NCBI RefSeq assembly: GCF_012641395.1
Contig: NZ_JABAIH010000010.1
Coordinates: 124,001 to 188,000, forward strand
Direction of reading: 5' to 3'
Length of the DNA: 64,000 nucleotides
Origin: Rhizobium sp. P32RR-XVIII
Lineage (GTDB): Bacteria; Pseudomonadota; Alphaproteobacteria; Rhizobiales; Rhizobiaceae
Shown here: piece by piece, positions 34,302 to 42,239 of the stretch
Layout: each line of letters opens with the position of its first letter
Position numbering within the stretch: position 1 is the first letter of the stretch
Made by a program: the position numbers and the translations under genes
The notes under the pieces: generated by a model
What the model saw: the letters and a program-made list of their open reading frames with translations, nothing else
What the model was told of the DNA's origin: nothing
Databases searched by the model: none

Positions 34302-35615
34302 TCACTCCGCGGCCTGTCTTGCCATCGGATTGTTCGGATGGGTCGTCCAGTTGGCGTAGGTGCTTTCCACTACACGGCCTGTGCGCTCGTCGAGAGCGCC
34401 TGCAGGCAACTGCTCCATGGTGATGCAGTTCTCGACCGGGCAGACATTGACGCAAAGGTTGCAGCCGACGCATTCCTCTTCCAGCACCTCGAAATGGCGC
34501 ACGCCGTTGACGAACTGCGTGATCGCCTGATGCGAGGTGTCCTCGCAGGCGATGTGACAGCGGCCGCATTTGATGCAAGCCTCCTGGTCGATCTTCGCCT
34601 TGGTGATGTAGTTGAGGTTCAGGTACTGCCAGTCGGAGAGGTTTGGGACGGCGCGGCCGGTGATGTCGTCGAGGTTCCTATGGCCCTTGGCATCCATCCA
34701 GTCGGAGAGGCCGGATATCATCTCCTGCACGATCTTGAAGCCGTAGGTCATCGCCGCCGTGCAGACCTGCACATTGCCGGCACCGAGGGCCAGGAACTCC
34801 GCCGCATCGCGCCAGGTGGTGATGCCGCCGATGCCGGAGATCGGCAGGCCGTAGGTTTCCGGATCGCGGGCGATCTCAGCGACCATATTCAACGCGATAG
34901 GCTTGACGGCCGGACCGCAATAGCCACCGTGGCTGCCCCGGCCGTCGATCGACGGCTCGGGCGAGAAAGTGTCGAGATTGACCGCGGTGATCGAGTTGAT
35001 CGTGTTGATCAGCGATACGGCATCGGTACCGCCCGCCTTGGCGGCGCGCGCCGGCTTGCGGATGTCGGTGATATTCGGCGTCAGCTTGGTAATGACAGGC
35101 ATGCGCGTGTACTGCTTGCACCAGCGCACGACCATTTCGATATATTCCGGCACCTGCCCGACAGCCGAGCCCATGCCGCGTTCGGACATGCCGTGCGGAC
35201 AGCCGAAATTGAGCTCGATGCCGTCGGCGCCCGTCTCTTCGACGAGCGGCAGGATGGCCTTCCACGCATCCTCGGTGCAGGGCACCATGATAGAGGCGAT
35301 CAGCGCGCGGTCGGGCCAGTTCATTTTCACCTGCTTCATTTCGCGCAGGTTCGTGTAGAGGTCGCGGTCGGTGATGAGCTCGATGTTGTTCAAGCCAAGC
35401 AGACGGCGGTCGGCACCCCAGATCGCGCCGTAGCGCGGACCGTTGACGTTGACGATCGGCGGGCCTTCTTCGCCGAGCGTTTTCCAGACCACGCCGCCCC
35501 AGCCCGCCTTGAAGGCGCGCTCGACATTGTAGGCCTTGTCGGTCGGCGGTGCGGAGGCGAGCCAGAACGGGTTGGGGGATTTGATGCCGACGAAATTGTT
35601 GCGGAGATCAGCCAT
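34302..35615 (-). CDS. preA: NAD-dependent dihydropyrimidine dehydrogenase subunit PreA
   Basis: The 437-residue subunit has an FMN-binding TIM barrel like dihydroorotate dehydrogenase. The catalytic Cys lies in LNFGCPHGMSERGMGSAVGQ. A C-terminal ferredoxin domain carries two 4Fe-4S motifs (CIKCGRCHIACED and CVGCNLCVNVCPVENC). With PreT it reduces uracil or thymine to the dihydro form, the first step before dihydropyrimidinase. It lies 15 bases after preT in the same operon. Confidence 0.94.
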   Translation of the reverse strand: MADLRNNFVGIKSPNPFWLASAPPTDKAYNVERAFKAGWGGVVWKTLGEEGPPIVNVNGPRYGAIWGADRRLLGLNNIELITDRDLYTNLREMKQVKMNWPDRALIASIMVPCTEDAWKAILPLVEETGADGIELNFGCPHGMSERGMGSAVGQVPEYIEMVVRWCKQYTRMPVITKLTPNITDIRKPARAAKAGGTDAVSLINTINSITAVNLDTFSPEPSIDGRGSHGGYCGPAVKPIALNMVAEIARDPETYGLPISGIGGITTWRDAAEFLALGAGNVQVCTAAMTYGFKIVQEMISGLSDWMDAKGHRNLDDITGRAVPNLSDWQYLNLNYITKAKIDQEACIKCGRCHIACEDTSHQAITQFVNGVRHFEVLEEECVGCNLCVNVCPVENCITMEQLPAGALDERTGRVVESTYANWTTHPNNPMARQAAE

Positions 35616-35630
35616 TGTTCATTCTCCCCT

Positions 35631-36992
35631 TCACGCGACAGCAACGGTTGACTGCGCATCGGCAGTCAGCATGTGGTTGATGGATTCGGCAGCATCGCGG
35701 CCCTGCGCGACCGCCGAGACGGTCAGATCATCGCCGCCGAAAACGCAGTCGCCGCCGGCCCAGACACCGTCGAGCGAGGTCCGGCCTTCGCCGTCGACTG
35801 CGATGCGCCCGGATTCCATGCGAACTGTCCCGAGGCCGGACGCCTCGAAGGTCTGGCCGATCGCCTTGAAGATCTGCTCGGCGGCAATGACGCCGGTCTC
35901 GCCAGTCGTGACGAGGCGGCCTTCGACGAGTTTGGTGTATTCCACCTCGATCGCTGCCACCTTGCCGTCCTTTGCAAGAATGGACTTCGGCGCCAGCCAG
36001 TGGCGGATGATGACGCCCTTCGACGTGGCAAGATCCTGCTCGAATTCCGAGGCGTTCATATGTTCCTTGCCGCGGCGGTAGCAGATCGTCACCTCTTCGG
36101 CGCCGAGCAGCTTGGCCTGCACGGCGGCGTCGATCGCCGTCATGCCGCCGCCGAGAACAACGACGCGGCGGCCGATCGCAATCTCCGCCTTGTCCTTCGC
36201 CTGGCGGAGCGCCGCGATGAAATCGACAGCATCGTCGGCGCCCGGCAGGTTTTCGCCTTCGATGCGGAGCGCATTGACGCCGGCCAGTCCGATGCCGAGG
36301 AAGACGGCGTCATACTGCGACTGCAGATCCGCGAGCGAGAAATCACGGCCGAGCTGTTGCCCGTTGCGGACTTCGATGCCACCGATCGACAGCACGTAGT
36401 CGACTTCCTTCTGCGCGAAGTCGTCGACCGTCTTATAGCTGGCGATGCCGTATTCGTTCAGGCCGCCGGATTTCGGCCTGGCGTCGTAGATGACAACCTC
36501 GTGGCCTTTGACGGCCAGGCGGTGCGCCGCAGCCAGACCTGCCGGACCCGCGCCGACGACGGCGATCTTTTTTCCGGTGGAGGCAGCGCGGGTGTAGAAC
36601 CGCTTGCCTGCGTCCATGGCTGTATCCGTCGCGTAGCGCTGCAGGCGGCCGATCTCCACGGGCTTTTCCTCTGCCGTGTTGCGTACGCAGGCCTGTTCGC
36701 AGAGCTCTTCGGTGGGACAGACGCGGGCGCACATGCCGCCGAGGATGTTCTGGTCGAAGATCGTCTTTGCAGAGCCGATCGGATTGCCGGTGGCGATCTG
36801 GCGGATGAACAGCGGAATGTCGATCGAGGTGGGACAGGCCGTCATGCACGGCGCGTCGTAGCAGAAATAGCAGCGGTCGGCGGCGACCAGCGCCTCATGC
36901 TTGTCGAGGCGCGGATGCAGATCGGAAAAATTAGCCTCATACTCGGCGGGCAAAAGCCGGCCGGCATGGATCCCAGTTTCCAGTCGTTCCAT
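35631..36992 (-). CDS. preT: NAD-dependent dihydropyrimidine dehydrogenase subunit PreT
   Basis: The 453-residue GltD-like flavoprotein passes electrons from NADH to PreA. The N-terminal Fe-S region reads YFCYDAPCMTACPTSIDIPL and GGMCARVCPTEELCEQACVR. The FAD site is VAVVGAGPAGLAAAHRLAVK and the NAD site is VVVLGGGMTAIDAAVQAKLL. Length and order are as in E. coli PreT. The upstream region has a TTGGTAAAC half-site and a large inverted repeat, consistent with RutR-like control. Confidence 0.94.
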   Translation of the reverse strand: MERLETGIHAGRLLPAEYEANFSDLHPRLDKHEALVAADRCYFCYDAPCMTACPTSIDIPLFIRQIATGNPIGSAKTIFDQNILGGMCARVCPTEELCEQACVRNTAEEKPVEIGRLQRYATDTAMDAGKRFYTRAASTGKKIAVVGAGPAGLAAAHRLAVKGHEVVIYDARPKSGGLNEYGIASYKTVDDFAQKEVDYVLSIGGIEVRNGQQLGRDFSLADLQSQYDAVFLGIGLAGVNALRIEGENLPGADDAVDFIAALRQAKDKAEIAIGRRVVVLGGGMTAIDAAVQAKLLGAEEVTICYRRGKEHMNASEFEQDLATSKGVIIRHWLAPKSILAKDGKVAAIEVEYTKLVEGRLVTTGETGVIAAEQIFKAIGQTFEASGLGTVRMESGRIAVDGEGRTSLDGVWAGGDCVFGGDDLTVSAVAQGRDAAESINHMLTADAQSTVAVA

Positions 36993-37008
36993 TGAAGTTC
37001 CCTCATTA

Positions 37009-37017
37009 TTGGTAAAC
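37009..37017. promoter_or_regulatory. RutR-like half-site upstream of preT
   Basis: TTGGTAAAC is identical to the right half of the operator at 31202-31217. It lies 17 bases before the preT ATG; the left half is degenerate. Confidence 0.5.
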
Positions 37018-37040
37018 GGCTAGTGAGGGAAAGCGTAACT

Positions 37041-37080
37041 CAGTATCAAAAATTTATCAAACGGTAAAATTTTGATACTG
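37041..37080. promoter_or_regulatory. Inverted repeat in the preT promoter region
   Basis: CAGTATCAAAAATTT ... AAATTTTGATACTG form arms around ATCAAACGGT. The centre includes TTTACCGTTTGATAAA on the minus strand, a weak RutR-type palindrome. It is probably an operator, as it lies 50-90 bases upstream of preT. Confidence 0.55.
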
Positions 37081-37212
37081 ATCACCAGTTAAGTAGCTGA
37101 TTATTTTGCCAAATGCATCGCGCGATCAACAGCCAAAACGCCTCTTGCACGGCCCGAAGTTGATGCGCATCGAAAAAAATCTCTTGAAAATGTATTTTTT
37201 TTCATAACCGCC

Positions 37213-37237
37213 GGAACCAAAGGTTAACGGCGTCGTT
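37213..37237 (+). promoter_or_regulatory. EcfG-type promoter of the stress small RNA
   Basis: GGAAC, a 16-base spacer, then CGTT. This is the exact general stress sigma factor consensus, with the first hairpin of the RNA beginning 9 bases after it. Confidence 0.85.
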
Positions 37238-37243
37238 TAGGCG

Positions 37244-37364
37244 ACATCCAGATGATGATCGCATCGACCCAACATGCGCGCCCCCAACTCATCATCTGGA
37301 TTACTCACGGTCCCCTCCCGATGAGTGAAAACAGCCAGTGCGCCGCCCTCGCACTGGCTGTTTT
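37244..37364 (+). ncRNA. GsrN-like general stress small RNA
   Basis: Downstream of the EcfG promoter lie three stem-loops. The first has a perfect 13-base stem (ATCCAGATGATGA with TCATCATCTGGAT) and a loop containing GCGCGCCCCCAAC. The second is ACTCA/TGAGT with loop CGGTCCCCTCCCGA. The third is the terminator ACAGCCAGTGCG/CGCACTGGCTGTTTT. C-rich single-stranded loops can pair with G-rich Shine-Dalgarno regions. Caulobacter GsrN is a sigma-T-dependent RNA of this kind; homology is inferred from promoter, location and C-rich loops. The terminator can also serve the kinase gene on the other strand. Confidence 0.75.
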
Positions 37365-37382
37365 GATGTGCGCGCGGCTGAG

Positions 37383-38396
37383 TTAGGCGCGCTTCAGAAT
37401 TTCGAATTCCGTCTCGGGGATCTGCAGATAATATTCGATGCGGCCCGGGAGCAGTTTCAGTTCCGCCTTGCCGTTCATCGATGATGGGACGACGCGTTCC
37501 AGCACGCTCCTGCCGAAACTGTTTTCGCTGAACTCGTGAATGTCCGTACGGTTCGGGAGGACTTCCACCCAGGCCACCTCGATCGCCTTCCTGCCGTTCA
37601 GTTTGACTTCCTTGCAGTTCAGCGTGATCGATGATGCGCCGCCGGCGATCGCGCCATAGGAGGCCGAATTGACGATGAGTTCATGAAGGGCGAGCCCAAG
37701 ATGCACGGCGGCATTCGGCGTCAAATGGGCATTGATGCCGAAGATCGGCATGGACCCTGCCGTTTCCGGCCAATAGGGTGCAAACTGCTTTTCCGCCAGG
37801 TCAAAGAGATAGGCGCCGCGCCAGCTCGAATCCGTGATCAGGTCCTGTGAGTTCGAGAGCGATTGAAGGCGCCCGCGAAACTTCACGAGGAAGCTATCGA
37901 GCGACAGTGTATTGCGCGCCGTTTGGGTCGCTATGCCCTGGATGATCGCGAGCAGATTCTTCGAACGATGCGAGAGTTCGCGCAGCAGTGATTTCAGCAC
38001 CTTTTCACGGTGCCGCATTTCGGTCACTTCGGAAATGACCGAGAGAATGCCAAGGAAACCGTCGCCGTTGACGCGCTGGACCTTCAGTTCATAGGTTCGG
38101 ATCTCGCCCTCGACGTCGAGATCGATTTCGGCATTGGTCGCCGAACCGGTTTCGAGCACGTTGGACTTCAAGACCCCCAGGTAGTCGCCATGCACTTGAC
38201 CGAAAAGATCGCCGTCTCTGCCGCCGGCGAAGTACCGTTCGGCGAGGTGGGGCGGCAAGTTTTCGGCATAGGAAAGTGCCAGCGTGGCATCCTGGAACAG
38301 AATCGAGATTCCGGCGCTGCTCAACGCCCGCTCCATCATCGCGGACTTGCCTTCGAGCGCGAAGGGCCTCCCGGTTAGTGGTTCCGTCGTATTCAC
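37383..38396 (-). CDS. PAS-HWE/HisKA_2-type sensor histidine kinase of the general stress locus
   Basis: The 337-residue soluble kinase has an N-terminal PAS-like domain (about 20-130), then the phospho-acceptor helix LLRELSHRSKNLLAIIQGIA, and an ATPase domain with the N-box LGLALHELIVNSASYGAIAG. This resembles HWE/HisKA_2 kinases that control PhyR. No membrane helix is seen, so it senses a cytoplasmic cue. It is transcribed from its own EcfG promoter at 38528-38552 and shares a locus with phyR, nepR and ecfG. Confidence 0.88.
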   Translation of the reverse strand: MNTTEPLTGRPFALEGKSAMMERALSSAGISILFQDATLALSYAENLPPHLAERYFAGGRDGDLFGQVHGDYLGVLKSNVLETGSATNAEIDLDVEGEIRTYELKVQRVNGDGFLGILSVISEVTEMRHREKVLKSLLRELSHRSKNLLAIIQGIATQTARNTLSLDSFLVKFRGRLQSLSNSQDLITDSSWRGAYLFDLAEKQFAPYWPETAGSMPIFGINAHLTPNAAVHLGLALHELIVNSASYGAIAGGASSITLNCKEVKLNGRKAIEVAWVEVLPNRTDIHEFSENSFGRSVLERVVPSSMNGKAELKLLPGRIEYYLQIPETEFEILKRA

Positions 38397-38527
38397 CTAG
38401 CCGCCGTCCCTTCGATCCTTCTGGTGCAGCTGGAAAGAGGTTGCCGTTCAGGAAACCCGCCGGTCATGCTACGCGTAAGCGTTGCAAAAACCGTTAAAGG
38501 CGCTACCGAAGCCACCAGCTAACTGGG

Positions 38528-38552
38528 AACGCCTCGTTCTTCGCTTTGTTCC
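38528..38552 (-). promoter_or_regulatory. EcfG-type promoter of the sensor kinase gene
   Basis: On the minus strand GGAAC, 16 bases, CGTT. It lies between the phyR stop and the kinase start, giving a leader of about 125 bases. The opposite strand also reads GGAAC-N16-TGTT (38526-38550), probably a by-product of the symmetry. Confidence 0.8.
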
Positions 38553-38572
38553 GTCGCTTTGGCGGCTAAGCC

Positions 38573-39367
38573 TCATGCGGCAACCTTGTTGGATTCATTG
38601 AAAAATAGCGCCTGGCTGATCAATGCTTTGACCATGTCGGGATTGAAGGGCTTGGTGACGAGGAAGGTTGGTTCGGGCCGCTCGCCCGTCAAAAGGCGTT
38701 CGGGGAAGGCCGTTATGAAAATCACCGGCACGCTCGATGTCTTCAGAATGTCGTTCACGGCGTCGATGCCTGAGCTGCCGTCGGCGAGCTGTATATCGGC
38801 AAGAACCATGCTCGGCTTGGTCTTGTTGTAAAGTGCCACGGCTTCCGTGTGCGTGCGGGCAATGCCGGTGACCTTGTGGCCGAGGCTTTCCACCATCTGC
38901 TCGATATCCATCGCGATCAGCGGTTCGTCTTCGATGATCATGATATCGGTGGCAACCTGACGCGATATTTCCTGCGAGGCAGTGTCGAGCAGGGTCATGA
39001 TTTCCTGTTCCTCGATATCGAGAATATCGGCAATTTCGCCGACGCGAAAATTCTCGACTGAAGCGAGGATGAAGGCCTGGCGGGCTAGCGGAGAGACCTT
39101 GGCCAGGTTCACCGTCGCACGCTGTTCCCAGGCGTACGGCGAAGCCGGCTCGGGAATCTGGACGGCGGTGGAACCAAAAAGTTGCGTGAACAGTTTGTAC
39201 AGTGCGACACGGTCGTTCGCGGTATCCGGAAAAATCGATATGTCGGCGATGATCGCTTCGAGAACTGCAGCAACGTAAGCATCGCCTGACGTCTGGGTGC
39301 CGGTAAGTGCGCGGGAATAACGACGCAGATAAGGAAGGTGCGGCGCAATTCGAGTAGAAAGTGTCAT
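38573..39367 (-). CDS. phyR: General stress anti-anti-sigma response regulator PhyR
   Basis: The 264-residue regulator has an N-terminal EcfG-mimicking sigma-like domain (about 1-120, with LPYLRRYSRALTGTQTSGDA) and a C-terminal receiver (MIIEDEPLIAMDIEQMVESL, phospho-acceptor Asp in MVLADIQLADGSSG). When phosphorylated it sequesters NepR and frees EcfG. I use the ATG at 39367, which has GGGAG six bases upstream; a start eight codons earlier is possible. It is divergent from nepR-ecfG. Confidence 0.95.
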   Translation of the reverse strand: MTLSTRIAPHLPYLRRYSRALTGTQTSGDAYVAAVLEAIIADISIFPDTANDRVALYKLFTQLFGSTAVQIPEPASPYAWEQRATVNLAKVSPLARQAFILASVENFRVGEIADILDIEEQEIMTLLDTASQEISRQVATDIMIIEDEPLIAMDIEQMVESLGHKVTGIARTHTEAVALYNKTKPSMVLADIQLADGSSGIDAVNDILKTSSVPVIFITAFPERLLTGERPEPTFLVTKPFNPDMVKALISQALFFNESNKVAA

Positions 39368-39412
39368 TAAAAACTCCCGTCGGTAGGCCATATCTGGCTT
39401 TAATGTTGTGAA

Positions 39413-39437
39413 AACGCCGCGCTGTCAAAAAAGTTCC
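39413..39437 (-). promoter_or_regulatory. EcfG-type promoter of phyR
   Basis: On the minus strand GGAAC-N16-CGTT, an exact match located 46 bases upstream of the phyR ATG. It provides positive feedback. Confidence 0.85.
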
Positions 39438-39446
39438 AGCAGCTGC

Positions 39447-39471
39447 GGAACTTTTGATCCGGCCCTGCATT
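39447..39471 (+). promoter_or_regulatory. EcfG-type promoter of nepR-ecfG
   Basis: GGAAC-N16-CATT in the plus direction, 9 bases from the phyR -35 element and back to back with it. One mismatch occurs in the -10. Confidence 0.7.
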
Positions 39472-39636
39472 ATGATCGCGACAGATGAGGGCGTATCGCA
39501 TTTTGAGCATGGTAACCGGCAGAGATTTTTCACACCGACCGTTTCGAAGCGGTAGCCGGTGTTGCCGGCGTCTCAAGCCGCCGCGAACAAGTATCGCGCC
39601 TTCAAACAGAGACAACCGGCGAGAAGCGACGAATTA

Positions 39637-39843
39637 ATGACAAAACAGCAAAAAAATGAACAGAACAAGCAGCGGCTGGACATGCGCGCAAGCGACATCC
39701 TCGACCCAACCAACCAGATTGGCATCAAACTGCGCTCTCTTTACGCGGCCGTTCAGGAGGAGGCGATCCCCGACCGTTTTCTCGATTTGCTTGAAAAGCT
39801 GGACGAGGCAGAGATGATGGCGACGGCCAAGGTGGCCGAGTAG
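39637..39843 (+). CDS. nepR: Anti-sigma factor NepR
   Basis: The 68-residue protein holds EcfG inactive under non-stress conditions. The conserved core is IGIKLRSLYAAVQEEAIPDR followed by FLDLLEKLDEAE, flanked by a polar N-terminus. Length is normal. The ATG at 39637 begins MTKQQKNEQNKQRLDM. It lies 10 bases before ecfG, the standard cotranscribed arrangement. Confidence 0.95.
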   Translation: MTKQQKNEQNKQRLDMRASDILDPTNQIGIKLRSLYAAVQEEAIPDRFLDLLEKLDEAEMMATAKVAE

Positions 39844-39853
39844 GGGCGCGCAG

Positions 39854-40408
39854 ATGGCTAAAGTTGAACCAAGCTTCAAACGCGAATTGCTGGCTGCCTT
39901 GCCGAGCCTGCGCGCTTTCGCGATTTCACTGATCGGCCGGCACGATCGTGCCGACGACCTGGTGCAGGACACCATCATGAAGGCCTGGGCAAAGCAGGAC
40001 CACTTTGAGATGGGCACCAACATGAAGGCCTGGCTTTTCACGATCCTGCGCAACGAGCTTTACAGCCAGATGCGCAAGAGCGGCCGCGAGATCCAGGACA
40101 GCGATGGGTTGTTCACCGAGTCGATGGCCATGCACCCGTCGCAATACGGCGCGCTCGACCTGCAGGATTTCAAAAAGGCACTCGATCGATTGCCTCCCGA
40201 CCAGCGCGAGGCCATCATTCTCGTCGGCGCCTCAGGCTTCTCTTATGAAGAGGCCGCCGAGATTTGCGGGTGTGCGGTCGGAACGATCAAGAGCCGCGTC
40301 AACCGCGCGCGACAGCGCCTGCAGGAGTTGCTGCAGATCTCAGGCGAGGCAGATTTCGGTCCGGACGCGACCTCTGCGCCGCTGACTTCGAAAGCCTTCG
40401 CTTTTTGA
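39854..40408 (+). CDS. ecfG: General stress ECF sigma factor EcfG
   Basis: The 184-residue sigma factor has region 2 (FAISLIGRHDRADDLVQDTI, MKAWLFTILRNELYSQMRKS) and region 4 (LDRLPPDQREAIILVGASGF, then SYEEAAEICGCAVGTIKSRV). It recognises GGAAC-N16-CGTT promoters, several of which lie in this window. It is controlled by NepR and PhyR. Confidence 0.96.
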   Translation: MAKVEPSFKRELLAALPSLRAFAISLIGRHDRADDLVQDTIMKAWAKQDHFEMGTNMKAWLFTILRNELYSQMRKSGREIQDSDGLFTESMAMHPSQYGALDLQDFKKALDRLPPDQREAIILVGASGFSYEEAAEICGCAVGTIKSRVNRARQRLQELLQISGEADFGPDATSAPLTSKAFAF

Positions 40409-40429
40409 TTGCTACGAGTTTGATGAGTG

Positions 40430-40458
40430 AAAAAAGCCGGCGCTACCGCCGGCTTTTT
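40430..40458. terminator. Bidirectional terminator after ecfG
   Basis: AAAAAGCCGGCG-CTAC-CGCCGGCTTTTT, with A-rich and T-rich arms. It serves ecfG (plus) and the convergent membrane gene (minus). Confidence 0.92.
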
Positions 40459-40464
40459 GCATTT

Positions 40465-40866
40465 CTAGTCGCGGCGCTTGGAGCCCATAAGGGTCGACGC
40501 AATGAGCGCGGTCAGCACACCGGCGGTCAAGAGCGGCTGCGAGCGGACAAGGCCGATGCCGATTGCAGCCATCGACTCCATTGCCTGGCGGCGTTCGCGT
40601 TCCCGGCGGGCTTCCCGTGCATTGATGATCGCCATGACGATCAGCACCACGATGCCCAGCAGCAGGGCGCAGGCGGCAAGGAAGAGGACGGCACCCACGG
40701 CTCCGTAGATGCTTTCCAGCCATATCGCCAGGGCTGTTACCGCCAGCACATAGGCGGTCAGAAAGAAGAGTGCGGCGGCGGCGATAAAAATGCCGCTGCG
40801 CTTTGTTCGCGCAATGGTCCTGTGAACGCCGTCCCCCACGAGCAGGCCAAGGATCGGAGCGAGCAT
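40465..40866 (-). CDS. Small membrane protein, phage-holin-like (stress operon)
   Basis: The 133-residue protein has a short N-terminal hydrophobic stretch, two strong transmembrane helices (about 27-50 and 60-85), a basic RREARRERERRQ-type linker and a hydrophobic C-terminus. It resembles the holin-superfamily YqjE-like proteins that partner DUF883/YqjD. AAGGAGG precedes the ATG at 40866. It follows the DUF883-like gene by 9 bases, so it is driven by the same EcfG promoter. Confidence 0.7.
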   Translation of the reverse strand: MLAPILGLLVGDGVHRTIARTKRSGIFIAAAALFFLTAYVLAVTALAIWLESIYGAVGAVLFLAACALLLGIVVLIVMAIINAREARRERERRQAMESMAAIGIGLVRSQPLLTAGVLTALIASTLMGSKRRD

Positions 40867-40875
40867 CAAACCTCC

Positions 40876-41220
40876 TTAACGGCGCACGAGGAATGCAAGC
40901 ACAAGAGCAACGGCGGCAGCCGTTCCAATTGCCGCAACCGGGTGGCTTCGCACGGTATCGCGAACTTCCGTGGCGCCGCGCGTATAACCCTCCTGCAGGT
41001 CGCGAAGCAGGTCTTCGCCGCGCGCGATGAGTTCATCATAGCCCGCCGCCGCCTGATAGCGTGACCTGTCGCCGTAGCGCCGCGTATTCTTGCTGACGAG
41101 CTTGGTTAAAGTCGCGATTTCGTCGCGCAGACTTTCGATCTGATCCTCGATCGTGGATTCGATGTCGTGAAGCGTTCCGTTGCCAGAACGTCCGCGAGCG
41201 GAGTGGAAGAGGGAAGCCAT
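40876..41220 (-). CDS. DUF883/YqjD-like C-tail-anchored protein
   Basis: The 114-residue protein has an N-terminal coiled region (DIESTIEDQIESLRDEIATL), a middle helix (DELIARGEDLLRDLQEGYTR) and a single C-terminal helix (HPVAAIGTAAAVALVLAFLV) ending RR. In E. coli, YqjD/ElaB proteins anchor ribosomes at the membrane in stationary phase; transfer of that role is inferential. The ATG at 41220 has GGAGAG just upstream. An exact EcfG promoter lies 90 bases upstream. Confidence 0.8.
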   Translation of the reverse strand: MASLFHSARGRSGNGTLHDIESTIEDQIESLRDEIATLTKLVSKNTRRYGDRSRYQAAAGYDELIARGEDLLRDLQEGYTRGATEVRDTVRSHPVAAIGTAAAVALVLAFLVRR

Positions 41221-41309
41221 GATGCTCTCCATCTGTGAGGCGCAGAAAAGGCGCCGGTTTCAACGAGGTCTGAACCGGAGGTGGCATTGACCCAACTAAT
41301 CGAGCGTCA

Positions 41310-41334
41310 AACGCGTGGGGCAATCAAAAGTTCC
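41310..41334 (-). promoter_or_regulatory. EcfG-type promoter of the DUF883-like operon
   Basis: On the minus strand GGAAC-N16-CGTT, exact. The start site would fall near 41303, about 80 bases before the gene. Confidence 0.85.
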
Positions 41335-41552
41335 GGTCGGGATCGCCAAGTCGGGGGTGGTGTCGCTCCTCGAAATCGCCTGCCTTGGAGCGTGGCAGGC
41401 CGAGCTGGAGCGCCATGCGGAGGCAAAAATGACCGATTGTAAAATATGATCTTTGGAGTCAACTTTATACTTTACCGCAGAAATCAAGTTTAATAAGGTG
41501 CCGCTCGCACACGCAGGAAGCGTGTGACGGTCAACGGGCGAACGGGTGGTAA

Positions 41553-41966
41553 ATGGCTCGCAAGGCGAAGAAGGGATCAAACCAGGGCAACCGCATAACT
41601 GCGGACGCGCCAGCGCAAGCGGCGCAACGGGGCCTGGGACAATCCAAACCGGGTGTCCGCAGTTTCCTCTATGTCGGCGGCCGCGATTGCCAGGTGGCGC
41701 ATCTTCGCCAGATCGCGAGCAGCTTCGGCGCCGAGCTGATCCACCATGATGGCGGCCTGCGGGAAGCCGTTTCCCGCATCGACACGGTCCTTCCCTCCGT
41801 CGATTGCGTGTTCTGCCCGATCGACTGTATCAGCCACGATGCCTGCCTGCGTGTGAAGACCGGCTGCAAGAAGTTCGGCAAGACGTTCATCCCGCTGCGC
41901 AACGGCAGCAAATCGAGCCTCGAGCGTGCGCTGCAAACCATGAACGAAAGAGACAGTTCCCGATGA
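41553..41966 (+). CDS. DUF2325 domain protein
   Basis: The 137-residue protein has the DUF2325 pattern: FLYVGGRDCQVAHLRQIASS, ELIHHDGGLREAVSRI, VFCPIDCISHDACLRVKTGC and GKTFIPLRNGSKSS. The conserved Cys and His residues suggest metal, heme or redox chemistry, but no function is known to me. A basic low-complexity N-terminus (about 30 residues) precedes the domain. Its TGA overlaps the next ATG (ATGA), and the third gene encodes a heme-degrading monooxygenase-like protein, so an iron/heme context is plausible. Confidence 0.8.
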   Translation: MARKAKKGSNQGNRITADAPAQAAQRGLGQSKPGVRSFLYVGGRDCQVAHLRQIASSFGAELIHHDGGLREAVSRIDTVLPSVDCVFCPIDCISHDACLRVKTGCKKFGKTFIPLRNGSKSSLERALQTMNERDSSR

Positions 41967-42229
41967 CAGATCAGCCCTTCCAAGGCTTCATGATGATCGG
42001 CCTGCACAAGCTCGCCGCGCAGAATGGCGACGGCCTCGTGCCCGAGCTCTACGACCTCCTGACGGAAAATGCCGCTCGCCGGGAACTCTATCCGAACGTG
42101 ATGGAGTTTCCCGTGTGGGAAGCGCGCCAGTCAGGCGAAATCGCGGATCGCCCCCTTGGGGACGAGGCGGCGAACGGCGATAATGTCGTTGCCTTTCCCA
42201 AAGTGCGCGCGAAAGGCAGGAAGACGTAA
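41963..42229 (+). CDS. Unknown 88-residue protein coupled to the DUF2325 gene
   Basis: The protein starts MTDQPFQGFMMIGLHKLAAQ, has a helical middle (ELYDLLTENAARRELYPNVM) and a basic C-terminus. The ATG overlaps the DUF2325 stop (ATGA), and the next gene starts 10 bases on, so it is the middle of a three-gene operon. No family is recognised. Confidence 0.65.
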   Translation: MTDQPFQGFMMIGLHKLAAQNGDGLVPELYDLLTENAARRELYPNVMEFPVWEARQSGEIADRPLGDEAANGDNVVAFPKVRAKGRKT

Positions 42230-42239
42230 GGAGGTCCCG

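Noticed and set aside
38526..38550. Plus-strand EcfG promoter reading into the antisense of phyR
   Set aside because: GGAAC-N16-TGTT arises from the symmetry of the minus-strand site; no plus-strand gene follows.
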